7,226 nucleotides of DNA from Anaerolineae bacterium (GCA_018056405.1 JAGPFT010000142.1:1-7226), one strand, 5' to 3'. Shown: positions 1 to 5,799, counted from the stretch's first letter. Notes: generated by a model from the letters alone, not told the origin. Numbers and translations: made by a program.

Positions 1-23
1 GTCTGATCGCCGCCCGCCCCTAC

Positions 24-141
24 AGGCCTCTCCCCCTCCATCCCTCTCTCCGGCAGAGCCAGAGAGGGGGACTTTGACCGCCGGATGAGACGTTTTCCCC
101 CTCCCTAGCTCGGCTGGGGAGGGGGCCAGGGGGAGGGGCCT
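24..141. repeat. Double-hairpin inverted-repeat element (MITE-like)
   Basis: The outer arms 24-37 and 128-141 are complementary except for one position (GGCCTCTCCCCCT against AGGGGGAGGGGCC, plus an A-T pair). Two inner hairpins lie inside: CCCTCTCT at 42-49 with AGAGAGGG at 61-68, and CCCCCTCCC at 97-105 with GGGAGGGGG at 117-125. The layout of outer arms around two C-rich/G-rich hairpins matches the longer element at 5676-5773, although the sequence differs. No reading frame is evident inside. It is probably a non-autonomous palindromic repeat of the kind scattered through Chloroflexota and cyanobacterial intergenic DNA; that family link is inference. Confidence 0.6.
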
Positions 142-295
142 CCGCTGTCAGGGGTAGGTTTTCAACGGTTTGAACGGAGCGCATAAAGATGCTCTTCGCT
201 CAGAGAATTAGGGGGGGACAAGCACGCCAACAACTTGTTCGCGGACCCATCGGTTTGCGTGATGGGCCGTGTAACGGCACAATCGGGGACGGGCG
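142..295. other. Gene-free stretch with a run of small hairpins
   Basis: I see no credible gene here. A minus-strand open frame (353-162) crosses it but has no ribosome binding site and consists partly of repeat. The stretch can form several consecutive hairpins: GAGCG 177-181 with CGCTC 197-201, ACAAG 218-222 with CTTGT 234-238, CCCATC 246-251 with GATGGG 261-266, and GCCGT 266-270 with ACGGC 274-278 (the last two share base 266). Its base composition is less GC-rich than the genes. It may be a small structured RNA, a decayed mobile sequence or nothing functional. Confidence 0.35.
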
Positions 296-376
296 GGTTG
301 TGAGTCGGGAGTCTTGAGTCTAGAGTCAGTGAGGCCAGCGTATCATCTTCCAACTCCTGACTCCCGACTCACAACC
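296..376. repeat. 18-bp inverted repeat built from GACTCNN heptamers
   Basis: The arms 296-313 and 359-376 are perfect inverted copies (GGTTGTGAGTCGGGAGTC and its reverse complement). The left side reads as four 7-bp units GAGTCGG, GAGTCTT, GAGTCTA and GAGTCAG (302-329). The right side reads AACTCCT, GACTCCC and GACTCAC (352-372), which is the same heptamer on the other strand. The 45-bp centre is not obviously related. The same heptamer appears as a six-unit array at 5954-5995. The structure resembles the heptanucleotide STRR repeats known from filamentous cyanobacteria, but identity with that family is not claimed. Confidence 0.75.
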
Positions 377-418
377 ACTGCCTACTGACAACTGGCAACT
401 GACCCCTGACCACTATCA
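377..418. repeat. Six-unit degenerate heptamer array, consensus ACTGRCM
   Basis: Consecutive 7-bp units are ACTGCCT, ACTGACA, ACTGGCA, ACTGACC, CCTGACC and ACTATCA. The array ends two bases before the CAGGGAG ribosome binding site of the sirtuin gene, so most of the immediate upstream region of that gene is repeat. The heptamer differs from the neighbouring GACTCNN family and is out of register with it by four bases. I found no good promoter inside it. Confidence 0.6.
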
Positions 419-420
419 AC

Positions 421-427
421 CAGGGAG
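421..427 (+). promoter_or_regulatory. Ribosome binding site deciding the GTG start of the sirtuin gene
   Basis: CAGGGAG lies six bases before the GTG at 434. No in-frame ATG with a comparable site is nearby, so this site supports the GTG start. Confidence 0.6.
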
Positions 428-433
428 CGTGCG

Positions 434-1237
434 GTGGGCGATCTAGAGCGGACCGGAGGCGTCTCGCCGGAGCGAGTGCGCGCGGCGGCGGACGTGCTGC
501 GCGCGAGCCGCTGCCTGGTTGTGCTGACCGGCGCGGGCGTCTCCAAAGAGAGCGGCATCCCCACCTTCCGCGACGCGCTGGATGGCCTGTGGGAGCAGTA
601 CGACCCGGCGCTCCTGGCGACGCCGCGCGGCTTCCGCCGCGATCCCAGGCTGGTTTGGGACTGGTACCAGCACCGGCGGGCGCTGATCGCCCAGGCGCGG
701 CCCAACCCCGGCCATCTGGCGATTGCCGCCCTGGAGCGTCACCTGCCGCGTGTAGTCGTGATCACCCAGAATATTGACGGCCTGCACGCCCAGGCGGGCA
801 GCAGCGATGTCATCCCTGTGCACGGCGATATTCACCTCAACAAGTGCTTCGCCAACTGCCAGGGCGACCCGACGCTCATTGACATCAGCGCGCTGGCCTG
901 GGACGCCGAGGCCGGGCCGCCGCGCTGCCCGCATTGCGGCGCGTATGTGCGCCCGGCGGTGGTCTGGTTCGAGGAGATGCTGCCCCCGGAGGCCATTGAC
1001 CGCGCCTTTGCCCTGGCCCGCACCGCCGACGTGATGCTCGTCGTGGGCACCTCCGGGGTGGTGCAGCCGGTCGCCAGCCTACCCTTCGTCGCCCGCGAGC
1101 ACGGCGCGACGATCCTGGAGGTCAATCCCAACCGGACGCCGATCACGCGCCTGGCGGACTGGTTTCTGGACGGGCCTGCGGGCGTGGTGCTGCCGCAGCT
1201 TGTGGCGGCGCTCGCCGGGGAGTCCGGCCATGCGTAG
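434..1237 (+). CDS. cobB: Sir2-family NAD-dependent protein deacylase (class III-like sirtuin)
   Basis: The 267-residue product is a complete small bacterial sirtuin. It removes acyl groups from lysine using NAD+, giving nicotinamide and O-acyl-ADP-ribose, in the cytoplasm. Visible motifs are the NAD-binding GAGVSKESGIPTFR (33-46), TQNIDGLH (111-118), catalytic His130 in HG, GTS (205-207) and EVNP (229-232). A structural zinc site is formed by C138, C142, C165 and C168. Tyr78 and Arg81 in WDWYQHR match the Tyr-x-x-Arg pair of human SIRT5 (Y102/R105) and E. coli CobB (Y92/R95), which binds acidic acyl groups. Desuccinylase or demalonylase activity is therefore likely besides deacetylation. The first zinc pair is spaced C-x3-C rather than the common C-x2-C. 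The start is GTG with CAGGGAG upstream. The stop overlaps the next gene's ATG region by 8 bases, suggesting a two-gene operon. The family call is secure; the acyl preference is inferred. Confidence 0.95.
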   Translation: MGDLERTGGVSPERVRAAADVLRASRCLVVLTGAGVSKESGIPTFRDALDGLWEQYDPALLATPRGFRRDPRLVWDWYQHRRALIAQARPNPGHLAIAALERHLPRVVVITQNIDGLHAQAGSSDVIPVHGDIHLNKCFANCQGDPTLIDISALAWDAEAGPPRCPHCGAYVRPAVVWFEEMLPPEAIDRAFALARTADVMLVVGTSGVVQPVASLPFVAREHGATILEVNPNRTPITRLADWFLDGPAGVVLPQLVAALAGESGHA

Positions 1238-2300
1238 GGGGTGGGCCGTCCTCGCGCTGCTCGTGCTTGTGGTAGCGATGTGGGGCGCTGCTGTGCCGGT
1301 CGTGGCGCGGCAAGGCCCCACCAGGCGCGTGGACGTGTTTGTGGGCGAGGACGCCGAAACTGGCCTGACACGCCTCTATTTCCTGGATGCGTTGAGTGGC
1401 CTGAGCACAGTCGTCAACATCGAGAGCGGGCGTCACTTCGCCCTGGTGGGCGACTATGTGATCTACGAGAAGGCGCGCACCGGCGCGATCATGCGCGCCA
1501 ACGCGCAGGGCACGCTGGAGCCGCACCCTTTCATCCGGCGTGGCGTGGACATCGAGCAGATTCGCTGGGTGGCCTCGCCCGACGGCAGCGCCATCGCCTG
1601 GGTGGAGGTCAACACGGACGGCGTGTCAGCGCTGTTTGTCGCCCAGGCGGACGGGAGTGGGCTGCGCCAACTCCCCATTTCCACGCCGGGGGACGGAAAA
1701 ATGTTGCTGCCCCTGGCCCTGTCCAACGGCATGACGCAGCTTGTCTATGACGCGGCGCATCCCCTGGAGTCCCCGTCCGGGGCGCTGTTCGAGGTCTATG
1801 AATATCTCAGCGTGTACCAGATCGCCGAGGAGCGTTTCGTGACGCTGACGGGCGAGCCGATCTGCCCGTGCGCGGCGGCGGCGACGCCGGACGGACGCAC
1901 GGTGAGTCGCCTGGAAGCGGCGGCAGGGCGCGGGCCGTTCGCGTTGCGCGTGTGGGACGTGCCGACGGGCGCGGAGACGTTGGTGCCCGCGCCGAACCTG
2001 CCCTACCGCCTGGCGGGCGACCTGATCCTCAACGAGGCGGGGACGCTGGCCGCCTACAGCGCCGCAACTGGCGATGGCCCACCCTACGTGCTGATCGTGG
2101 TGGATGCCGTAGGCCGGCGGCAACGGTTGGCTCGCTCGTCGGAGACGGTGCGCTACCGTCCGCTGGCCTTCATTGACGGCGACAGCGCCCTGCTGCTGGC
2201 TGACGCAGAGGCGGACGGCACGTTCAAGCTCGACCTGACGACCGGTGAGCTGATCCGCGTCTCCGACAAGCGCTATCTTGGCGCGATTAGTCTGCCGTGA
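1230..2300 (+). CDS. Secreted PD40/TolB-like beta-propeller protein
   Basis: The 356-residue protein begins at ATG 1230, with GGGGAG at 1217-1222 seven bases upstream. An in-frame TTG at 1200 would add ten residues but lies deep inside the sirtuin gene and weakens the signal peptide. Residues 1-27 form a signal peptide: MRRGW, then a hydrophobic stretch, ending near VVA. No lipobox cysteine is seen. The rest has a beta-propeller character with PD40-like blades. The clearest is 113-148 (WVASPDGSAIAWVEV ... LFVAQADGSGLRQLP), with weaker ones around 216-252 (TPDGRTV ... VWDVPTGAETLVP) and 262-300. A C-P-C pair at 212-214 is the only cysteine cluster and might form a disulfide. TolB-like propellers usually act as periplasmic or extracellular binding scaffolds; the ligand cannot be inferred here. 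The 8-base overlap with the sirtuin suggests translational coupling. Fold call is moderate; no specific function is assigned. Confidence 0.82.
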   Translation: MRRGWAVLALLVLVVAMWGAAVPVVARQGPTRRVDVFVGEDAETGLTRLYFLDALSGLSTVVNIESGRHFALVGDYVIYEKARTGAIMRANAQGTLEPHPFIRRGVDIEQIRWVASPDGSAIAWVEVNTDGVSALFVAQADGSGLRQLPISTPGDGKMLLPLALSNGMTQLVYDAAHPLESPSGALFEVYEYLSVYQIAEERFVTLTGEPICPCAAAATPDGRTVSRLEAAAGRGPFALRVWDVPTGAETLVPAPNLPYRLAGDLILNEAGTLAAYSAATGDGPPYVLIVVDAVGRRQRLARSSETVRYRPLAFIDGDSALLLADAEADGTFKLDLTTGELIRVSDKRYLGAISLP

Positions 2301-2318
2301 GGCAGGCGGGAGTCGAGA

Positions 2319-2410
2319 CCTCACCCCCAGCCTCGCTGCGCTCGGCTTGCCCCCTTTCCACGTCGTGGAGAGGGGGCGGCGAGGCGCGTCAGCGCTGAGC
2401 GGGGGTGAGG
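2319..2410. repeat. 92-bp inverted-repeat element (CCTCACCCC family)
   Basis: Perfect 10-bp ends CCTCACCCCC (2319-2328) and GGGGGTGAGG (2401-2410) enclose a central hairpin CCCCCTTTCCAC / GTGGAGAGGGGG (2350-2376, one T-G wobble). Between them are partly complementary GCCTCGCTGCGCTC-like stretches. It starts 18 bases after the propeller gene's stop and may end its transcripts, although no T-run follows. It shares ends and layout with the elements at 5535-5587 and 5676-5773. Confidence 0.75.
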
Positions 2411-2470
2411 CTAAGGAGCGCGACCATGTTGCCTGGCAGGTTTTGCACGCACCCGTCAGGCCAGGGCGTT

Positions 2471-2499
2471 TTTTGTCCGCGCGGGCGGGCTGGTACAAT
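2471..2499 (+). promoter_or_regulatory. Putative sigma-70 promoter with extended -10 for the bactofilin-like gene
   Basis: TGGTACAAT at 2491-2499 matches an extended -10 (TGnTATAAT with one change). A weak -35, TTTTGT at 2471-2476, lies 17 bases upstream. Transcription would begin near 2506, giving a leader of about 33 bases before ATG 2539. Confidence 0.5.
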
Positions 2500-2538
2500 A
2501 ACTAGCGCAAGCACTCCTTTCGTCTGGACTGACATGGG

Positions 2539-4017
2539 ATGCGAATGAAGGCCGGTCGCAAACGAAAAATCGCGCTGCTCGTCTTGCTCGTGCTGCTCAG
2601 CCTGGCCGGGCAGGTCGAGGCGTCGGATGGGATGCGCGGTGACCGCTGCGTGGTGGGACAGGATGAGTACATTGTCGAGGACTTTTACTTCTTCTGCCGC
2701 CTGCTCGATGTGTACGGCACCGTTGACGGCGATCTGATCGGCGTGGCCGCCGAGATCACGCTGCATCGCGGCAGCAGAGTGACCGGCGATGTCTGGGTGG
2801 GGGGTGGCAGGCTGCTGGTGGAGGGCACCGTCGGCGACGACATGCACTTCGCCGGCCTGACTGTGATCGTCACCGACACGGCGCGCTTCACCGATTCGCG
2901 CATTGACCTGGTGGCGGCGGCGCTCAATGTCGAACTACGGGCGGACGCTGTGCTGCCCGGCGACCTGCTCGTGTACGGCTATCAGGCGCGCGTGGCCGGG
3001 ACGGTCGGCGGCGACATTGACTTCGGCGGCGAGGCGCTCATCATCGAGGGAGTGATCGTCGGGCGCGTGGATGCGGAGGTGGGCGACGCGCGGCGCGGCA
3101 CCGATATGCCGGATTTGCCGTTCTACGATCTCTCCTTCGAGAATCCAGGGCTGATCATCCTGCCGGGCGCGCTGATCGAGCGCGACGTGTCGTACCGCTC
3201 CGTGACGCAGGCGGAGGTCGCGCCGGGGACGGTGAAAGGGCGCGTGCGCTTCGAGCGCGCCGGTGGGCAGCCGGACATCACCAAAGTGGCCCAGCCGGAC
3301 GACGCCGCCCAACTCATGCGCGAATATGCCGTCGCCTCCCTGCGCGATGTGCTCTCGCTGTTGATTCTGGGTGCGGTCGTGCTGCGCCTGGTGCCCAATG
3401 TGTTGCGCCTTCCTGCTGTCGAGGTGCGGCGACGGACGATTCCAGCGGTGGGCTGGGGTCTGGCGACGTTCATGCTCTCCATTCCGCTGGTCATTGTCGT
3501 GCTGGTGCTCGGCCTGTTTGTGGTGTTCCTGCTGTATGTGGCCAAGCTCAATTCGCTGACGATCATGGTCGGCGTTGGCGTGCTGCTGGTGACGGGCGGC
3601 ATGGTCGGCGGCTTCAGTTTCCTCCTGTTTTTCATGGGGCGTGTGGTCGTCAGCTTTGTCATCGGCCAGTTGGTTTACCGCTACGTGCTGCGCATCGCCG
3701 GGCAGGGCGATTTCCGCCGTTGGGTGGGGATGCTGGCGGTGGGGGCGGTGCTCTACGCCCTGCTGACCAATATGCCCGTGCCCGCCCTGGGGCTGATCCT
3801 TGAGCTGATCACGGCGCTGGCGGGCGTTGGAGCAGTGGTAATGTACGGGCGCGGCCTGTTTCAGGATGTATGGCAGCGCGGCCCGCGCCTGGCCGGGACG
3901 GGCGCGGCGGTGGCGACCGTCACCATCCCCGGCAGGGCCGAGTGGGCGGAGGAACCGCTGCCGCCCGGCCTGGACAACCTACCGGAAGGGTTCACCGGCT
4001 TCGATGAGGACTGGTGA
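2539..4017 (+). CDS. Exported bactofilin-like beta-helix protein with C-terminal multi-pass membrane domain
   Basis: The 492-residue protein starts with a signal peptide: basic residues 2-10, hydrophobic core 11-24, likely cleavage after VEA (28). Residues about 55-180 are a repetitive stretch of GTVDGDL, SRVTGDVWVGG, GTVGDDMHFAG and GTVGGDIDFGGEALIIEG, the Gly/Asp/Val turn pattern of bactofilin (polymer-forming, DUF583-like) right-handed beta-helices. C37 and C53 could form a disulfide outside the membrane. Residues about 265-438 contain five or six hydrophobic helices (about 267-288, 303-334, 341-366, 366-385, 395-412 and 414-436). A Pro/Glu-rich acidic tail ends in FDEDW. Proteins of this shape occur in Chloroflexota and some archaea without a known role; envelope scaffolding is a guess. 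No strong ribosome site precedes ATG 2539, and ATG 2545 is an alternative. Overall architecture is clear; function is unknown. Confidence 0.85.
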   Translation: MRMKAGRKRKIALLVLLVLLSLAGQVEASDGMRGDRCVVGQDEYIVEDFYFFCRLLDVYGTVDGDLIGVAAEITLHRGSRVTGDVWVGGGRLLVEGTVGDDMHFAGLTVIVTDTARFTDSRIDLVAAALNVELRADAVLPGDLLVYGYQARVAGTVGGDIDFGGEALIIEGVIVGRVDAEVGDARRGTDMPDLPFYDLSFENPGLIILPGALIERDVSYRSVTQAEVAPGTVKGRVRFERAGGQPDITKVAQPDDAAQLMREYAVASLRDVLSLLILGAVVLRLVPNVLRLPAVEVRRRTIPAVGWGLATFMLSIPLVIVVLVLGLFVVFLLYVAKLNSLTIMVGVGVLLVTGGMVGGFSFLLFFMGRVVVSFVIGQLVYRYVLRIAGQGDFRRWVGMLAVGAVLYALLTNMPVPALGLILELITALAGVGAVVMYGRGLFQDVWQRGPRLAGTGAAVATVTIPGRAEWAEEPLPPGLDNLPEGFTGFDEDW

Positions 4018-4055
4018 GCGGGCGGCTCTGCCTCACCTCGGAAGCGCAAGAACAA

Positions 4056-4089
4056 AGCTTCCGAAGTTTTCGGAAACTTTCGGAAGTCT
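4056..4089. repeat. Diverged copy of the 34-bp palindrome
   Basis: This 34-base stretch aligns without gaps to the exact palindromes at 5479-5512 and 5813-5846 and shares their 3' end (GGAAGTCT). Its own core CTTCCGAAG...CTTTCGGAAG (4058-4086) is an imperfect palindrome. It is followed at once by a GC hairpin, GAGGGC ATCG GCCCTC (4090-4105). Together they lie 39 bases after the membrane-protein stop and could act as its terminator, but no T-run follows. Confidence 0.6.
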
Positions 4090-4105
4090 GAGGGCATCGG
4101 CCCTC

Positions 4106-4248
4106 GTGGTTTGGAAACTCCTGCCCCAGGCGCAGAGCGCCCCCTGTTGGGGGTGTGCAATACCTGTCCCGTAGGGGCGTATTGCAATACGCCCCTACTC
4201 GCCCGGTGTCAAGCGAGTCGCTGGCAACCTGTGCCCACCTGCCCCCTG
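4106..4248. other. Gene-free stretch upstream of the rsgA promoter
   Basis: No gene is seen. It holds a small hairpin, CCCCC TGTT GGGGG (4140-4153), the 28-bp palindrome listed separately (4171-4198), and an 11-base direct repeat GCCCCCTGTTG (4139-4149 and 4241-4251). The second copy of that repeat runs into the -35 box of the following promoter. Confidence 0.5.
4171..4198. repeat. 28-bp perfect palindrome, copy 1
   Basis: The half-site GTAGGGGCGTATTG is followed directly by its exact reverse complement. An identical copy lies at 5617-5644. Palindromes of the form GTAGGGGC...GCCCCTAC are, from general knowledge, frequent intergenic repeats in Chloroflexota and cyanobacteria. With no loop it would form a cruciform or a hairpin in RNA. 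Confidence 0.9.
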
Positions 4249-4278
4249 TTGACTCCGCCTGGCGGCTCGTGCTATGCT
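4249..4278 (+). promoter_or_regulatory. Sigma-70-type promoter for rsgA
   Basis: TTGACT (4249-4254) and TATGCT (4273-4278) are separated by 18 bases, and a TGC just before the -10 box (4270-4272) makes an extended -10. This is the best promoter match in the window. The start point would be near 4285, about 228 bases before the rsgA start codon. Confidence 0.7.
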
Positions 4279-4284
4279 GAGGCA

Positions 4285-4512
4285 AGTGAGGGCTGGCGGC
4301 GCGGCACAGTTGCCAGTCGTCTGTGTCGGTAGGGAAGGGCGCGGCATGTCGCCGCGATGCCCGGCCCTGTTCGCGGCGCGGAGGTGCGCACCTGGGACTG
4401 TCGGCCAAGCCTGGCGTGTGTGTATCCGGCGCTGCGGGCTGTGCGTTCGCGGCGCTTGTTGTTGCCGGCCGGCAAACTGTGCTGGCGCTGAGTGTGTTAT
4501 GAGGGAGCGGCT
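4285..4512 (+). other. Long GC-rich leader of rsgA, possibly structured
   Basis: Between the predicted transcription start and the rsgA TTG lie about 228 bases rich in self-complementary segments: CGCGGC/GCCGCG (4340-4356), AGGTGCGCACCT (4382-4393) and TTGCCGGCCGGCAA (4462-4475). It does not resemble RNase P, SRP RNA, tmRNA or a riboswitch that I can recognise. A 60-codon cysteine-rich open frame (ATG 4346 to TGA 4528) with GGGAAGGG upstream crosses it and overlaps the rsgA start; whether it is translated is unknown. Confidence 0.35.
4501..4507 (+). promoter_or_regulatory. Ribosome binding site selecting the TTG start of rsgA
   Basis: GAGGGAG lies five bases before TTG 4513. The upstream in-frame GTG (4492) has no such site and would place this motif inside the coding region, so TTG is the preferred start. 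Confidence 0.6.
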
Positions 4513-5466
4513 TTGGGCGAACAATTGACAGGTCTGGTCATCCGCACGCAGAGTGGTTTTTTCACCGTTGATACCCCGCAAGGCCCCATCGTTTGCCAGC
4601 TTCGGGGCAGGCTCAAAGAGGAATATCAGGAGACCGATCTGGTCGCCATCGGCGACCGGGTGACGGTCGAGCGCCTGGAAACCGGCGCGGATACCGTCGG
4701 CGGCGTGATCGTCGCTGTCGCCGAGCGCGAGCGCGTGCTCTCGCGCGTGGCCCCGCGCTCGGCAGTGGGCACGTCGAAGGAGCGCGAGCAGGTCATCATC
4801 GCTAATCCTGATCAGGCGATCTTCGTCTTCGCCGCCGCGCAGCCCGGCCCGCACCTGCGGATGCTCGATCGCTTCCTGGTCGCCGCCGAGAAAGCGGCTA
4901 TTCCCGCCATTCGCATCTGCGTCAACAAGATCGATCTCGTCCCCAAGCCGGAGGCGGCGCGCGCCTTGTTCGCCGAGTACGAGCGGATCGGCTATCCCGT
5001 GCTCTACGTCAGCGCCAAAACCGGCGTGGGAATCGCCGCGCTGCACGATGCACTGGTGGGCAAGATTTCCGTGTTCACGGGGCCGTCGGGGGTGGGCAAG
5101 ACCAGCCTGCTCAACGCCATCGAGCCGGACCTGGGCCGCCGCGTGAGCGCGGTCAGCACGGCGACGACGAAGGGCCGCCACACGACCCGCTACAGCGAGA
5201 TGGTGCCCCTGGCCGACGGTGGCTACGTGGCCGACACGCCGGGCATCCGCGCCATTTCGCCCTGGGACGTAGAGCCGGACGAGCTAGACGGCTACTTTAT
5301 CGAGATCGCGCCGCTGGTGGCAGACTGCAAGTTCCCGGACTGCACACACACCCACGAACCGGGCTGCGCCGTGCGCGCAGCAGTGGAACGCGGCGCGGTC
5401 AGCGCGGAGCGTTATGACAGCTACCTGCGCCTGCGCGAGATGCTCGAAGAGGAATACGTGTATTAG
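4513..5466 (+). CDS. rsgA: Ribosome small-subunit biogenesis GTPase RsgA (YjeQ/YloQ)
   Basis: The 317-residue product is a complete RsgA, which binds the immature 30S subunit late in assembly and hydrolyses GTP to help the decoding centre mature. An N-terminal OB-fold (about 1-75) leads into a circularly permuted GTPase, in which G4 precedes G1. Motifs in order are NKID (138-141, G4), SAKTG (167-171, G5-like), GPSGVGKT (190-197, G1/Walker A), TTKGRHTTR (218-226, G2) and DTPG (241-244, G3). The C-terminal zinc finger shows C272-x4-C277-x-H279-x5-C285, the family pattern, followed by CAVRAAVERGAVS. All key residues are present and the length is normal. A strong promoter lies about 230 bases upstream. 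A T-tailed palindromic terminator begins 12 bases after the stop, so it appears monocistronic. Very secure. Confidence 0.97.
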   Translation: MGEQLTGLVIRTQSGFFTVDTPQGPIVCQLRGRLKEEYQETDLVAIGDRVTVERLETGADTVGGVIVAVAERERVLSRVAPRSAVGTSKEREQVIIANPDQAIFVFAAAQPGPHLRMLDRFLVAAEKAAIPAIRICVNKIDLVPKPEAARALFAEYERIGYPVLYVSAKTGVGIAALHDALVGKISVFTGPSGVGKTSLLNAIEPDLGRRVSAVSTATTKGRHTTRYSEMVPLADGGYVADTPGIRAISPWDVEPDELDGYFIEIAPLVADCKFPDCTHTHEPGCAVRAAVERGAVSAERYDSYLRLREMLEEEYVY

Positions 5467-5478
5467 AGGCGGGAGTCC

Positions 5479-5517
5479 AGACTTCGGAAGTCTTCGAAGA
5501 CTTCCGAAGTCTTTTTT
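5479..5517 (+). terminator. Intrinsic terminator of rsgA made from a 34-bp perfect palindrome
   Basis: The half-site AGACTTCGGAAGTCTTC (5479-5495) is followed without a spacer by its reverse complement to 5512, then six T residues (5512-5517). In RNA it gives a long hairpin with a U-tail, 12 bases after the rsgA stop. The same 34 bases recur exactly at 5813-5846 without a T-run. Confidence 0.8.
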
Positions 5518-5520
5518 GAA

Positions 5521-5614
5521 GGTCTCGCCGCTTTACCTCACCCCTCAATCCCCTCTCCACACGCGGAGAGGGGGCTGGGGGGTGAGGTTTCGAGGGCGCG
5601 GCTCTGCTGCACCC
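5521..5614. repeat. CCTCACCCC palindromic element, copy A with flanks
   Basis: Arms ACCTCACCCC (5535-5544) and GGGGTGAGGT (5579-5588) enclose the hairpin CCCCTCTCC/GGAGAGGGG (5550-5573). Bases 5521-5573 are identical to 5662-5714. Bases 5575-5614 match 5760-5799 with two changes. The shared flanks (GGTCTCGCCGC before, GCGGCTCTGC after) show that the duplicated unit is larger than the palindrome. Confidence 0.85.
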
Positions 5615-5616
5615 TT

Positions 5617-5644
5617 GTAGGGGCGTATTGCAATACGCCCCTAC
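5617..5644. repeat. 28-bp perfect palindrome, copy 2
   Basis: It is identical over all 28 bases to 4171-4198 (half-site GTAGGGGCGTATTG plus its reverse complement). The flanking bases differ, so the mobile or conserved unit appears to be the palindrome itself. Confidence 0.9.
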
Positions 5645-5661
5645 GCGATCACCCGGCTGCC

Positions 5662-5799
5662 GGTCTCGCCGCTTTACCTCACCCCTCAATCCCCTCTCCA
5701 CACGCGGAGAGGGGACTTAACCACACGCTTACTCCCCCTCTCCGTTTACGGAGAGGGGGCTGGGGGGTGAGGTTTCGGGGGCGCGGCTCTGCTGCGCCC
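5662..5799. repeat. CCTCACCCC palindromic element, copy B with an extra hairpin
   Basis: This is copy A plus about 45 additional bases (5715-5759). The first 53 bases equal copy A exactly. The extra segment then brings a second hairpin, CCCCCTCTCCG / CGGAGAGGGGG (5733-5759 region), before the right end resumes with two changes. The outer arms are ACCTCACCCC (5676-5685) and GGGGTGAGGT (5764-5773). The double-hairpin form could be an insertion into copy B or a loss by hairpin recombination in copy A. Confidence 0.85.

Noticed and set aside
162..353. Minus-strand 63-codon open frame left of the sirtuin
   Set aside because: Its first codons come from the GACTCNN heptamer region, it has no ribosome binding site and the sequence resembles no family I know.
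385..419. Possible sigma-70 promoter (CTGACA ... TATCAA) before the sirtuin
   Set aside because: The spacing of 23 bases is too long. The alternative CTGGCA box would put the start inside the ribosome site, and the bases are explained by the heptamer array.
1200..1229. Upstream TTG start extending the propeller gene by ten residues
   Set aside because: It lies in the sirtuin coding region, has no ribosome site and adds a charged segment before a good signal peptide that begins at ATG 1230.
1626..2498. Long minus-strand open frame opposite the propeller gene
   Set aside because: Arg-rich composition, crossing an intergenic inverted repeat, and no binding site or family resemblance; it is a GC-driven shadow.
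4492..4512. GTG start of rsgA seven codons upstream
   Set aside because: GAGGGAG at 4501-4507 would be inside the gene; TTG 4513 has proper spacing, and the protein then begins like other RsgA proteins.
4285..4512. Known ncRNA (RNase P, SRP, tmRNA or 6S) in the rsgA leader
   Set aside because: I could not find the conserved cores of these RNAs in the sequence.
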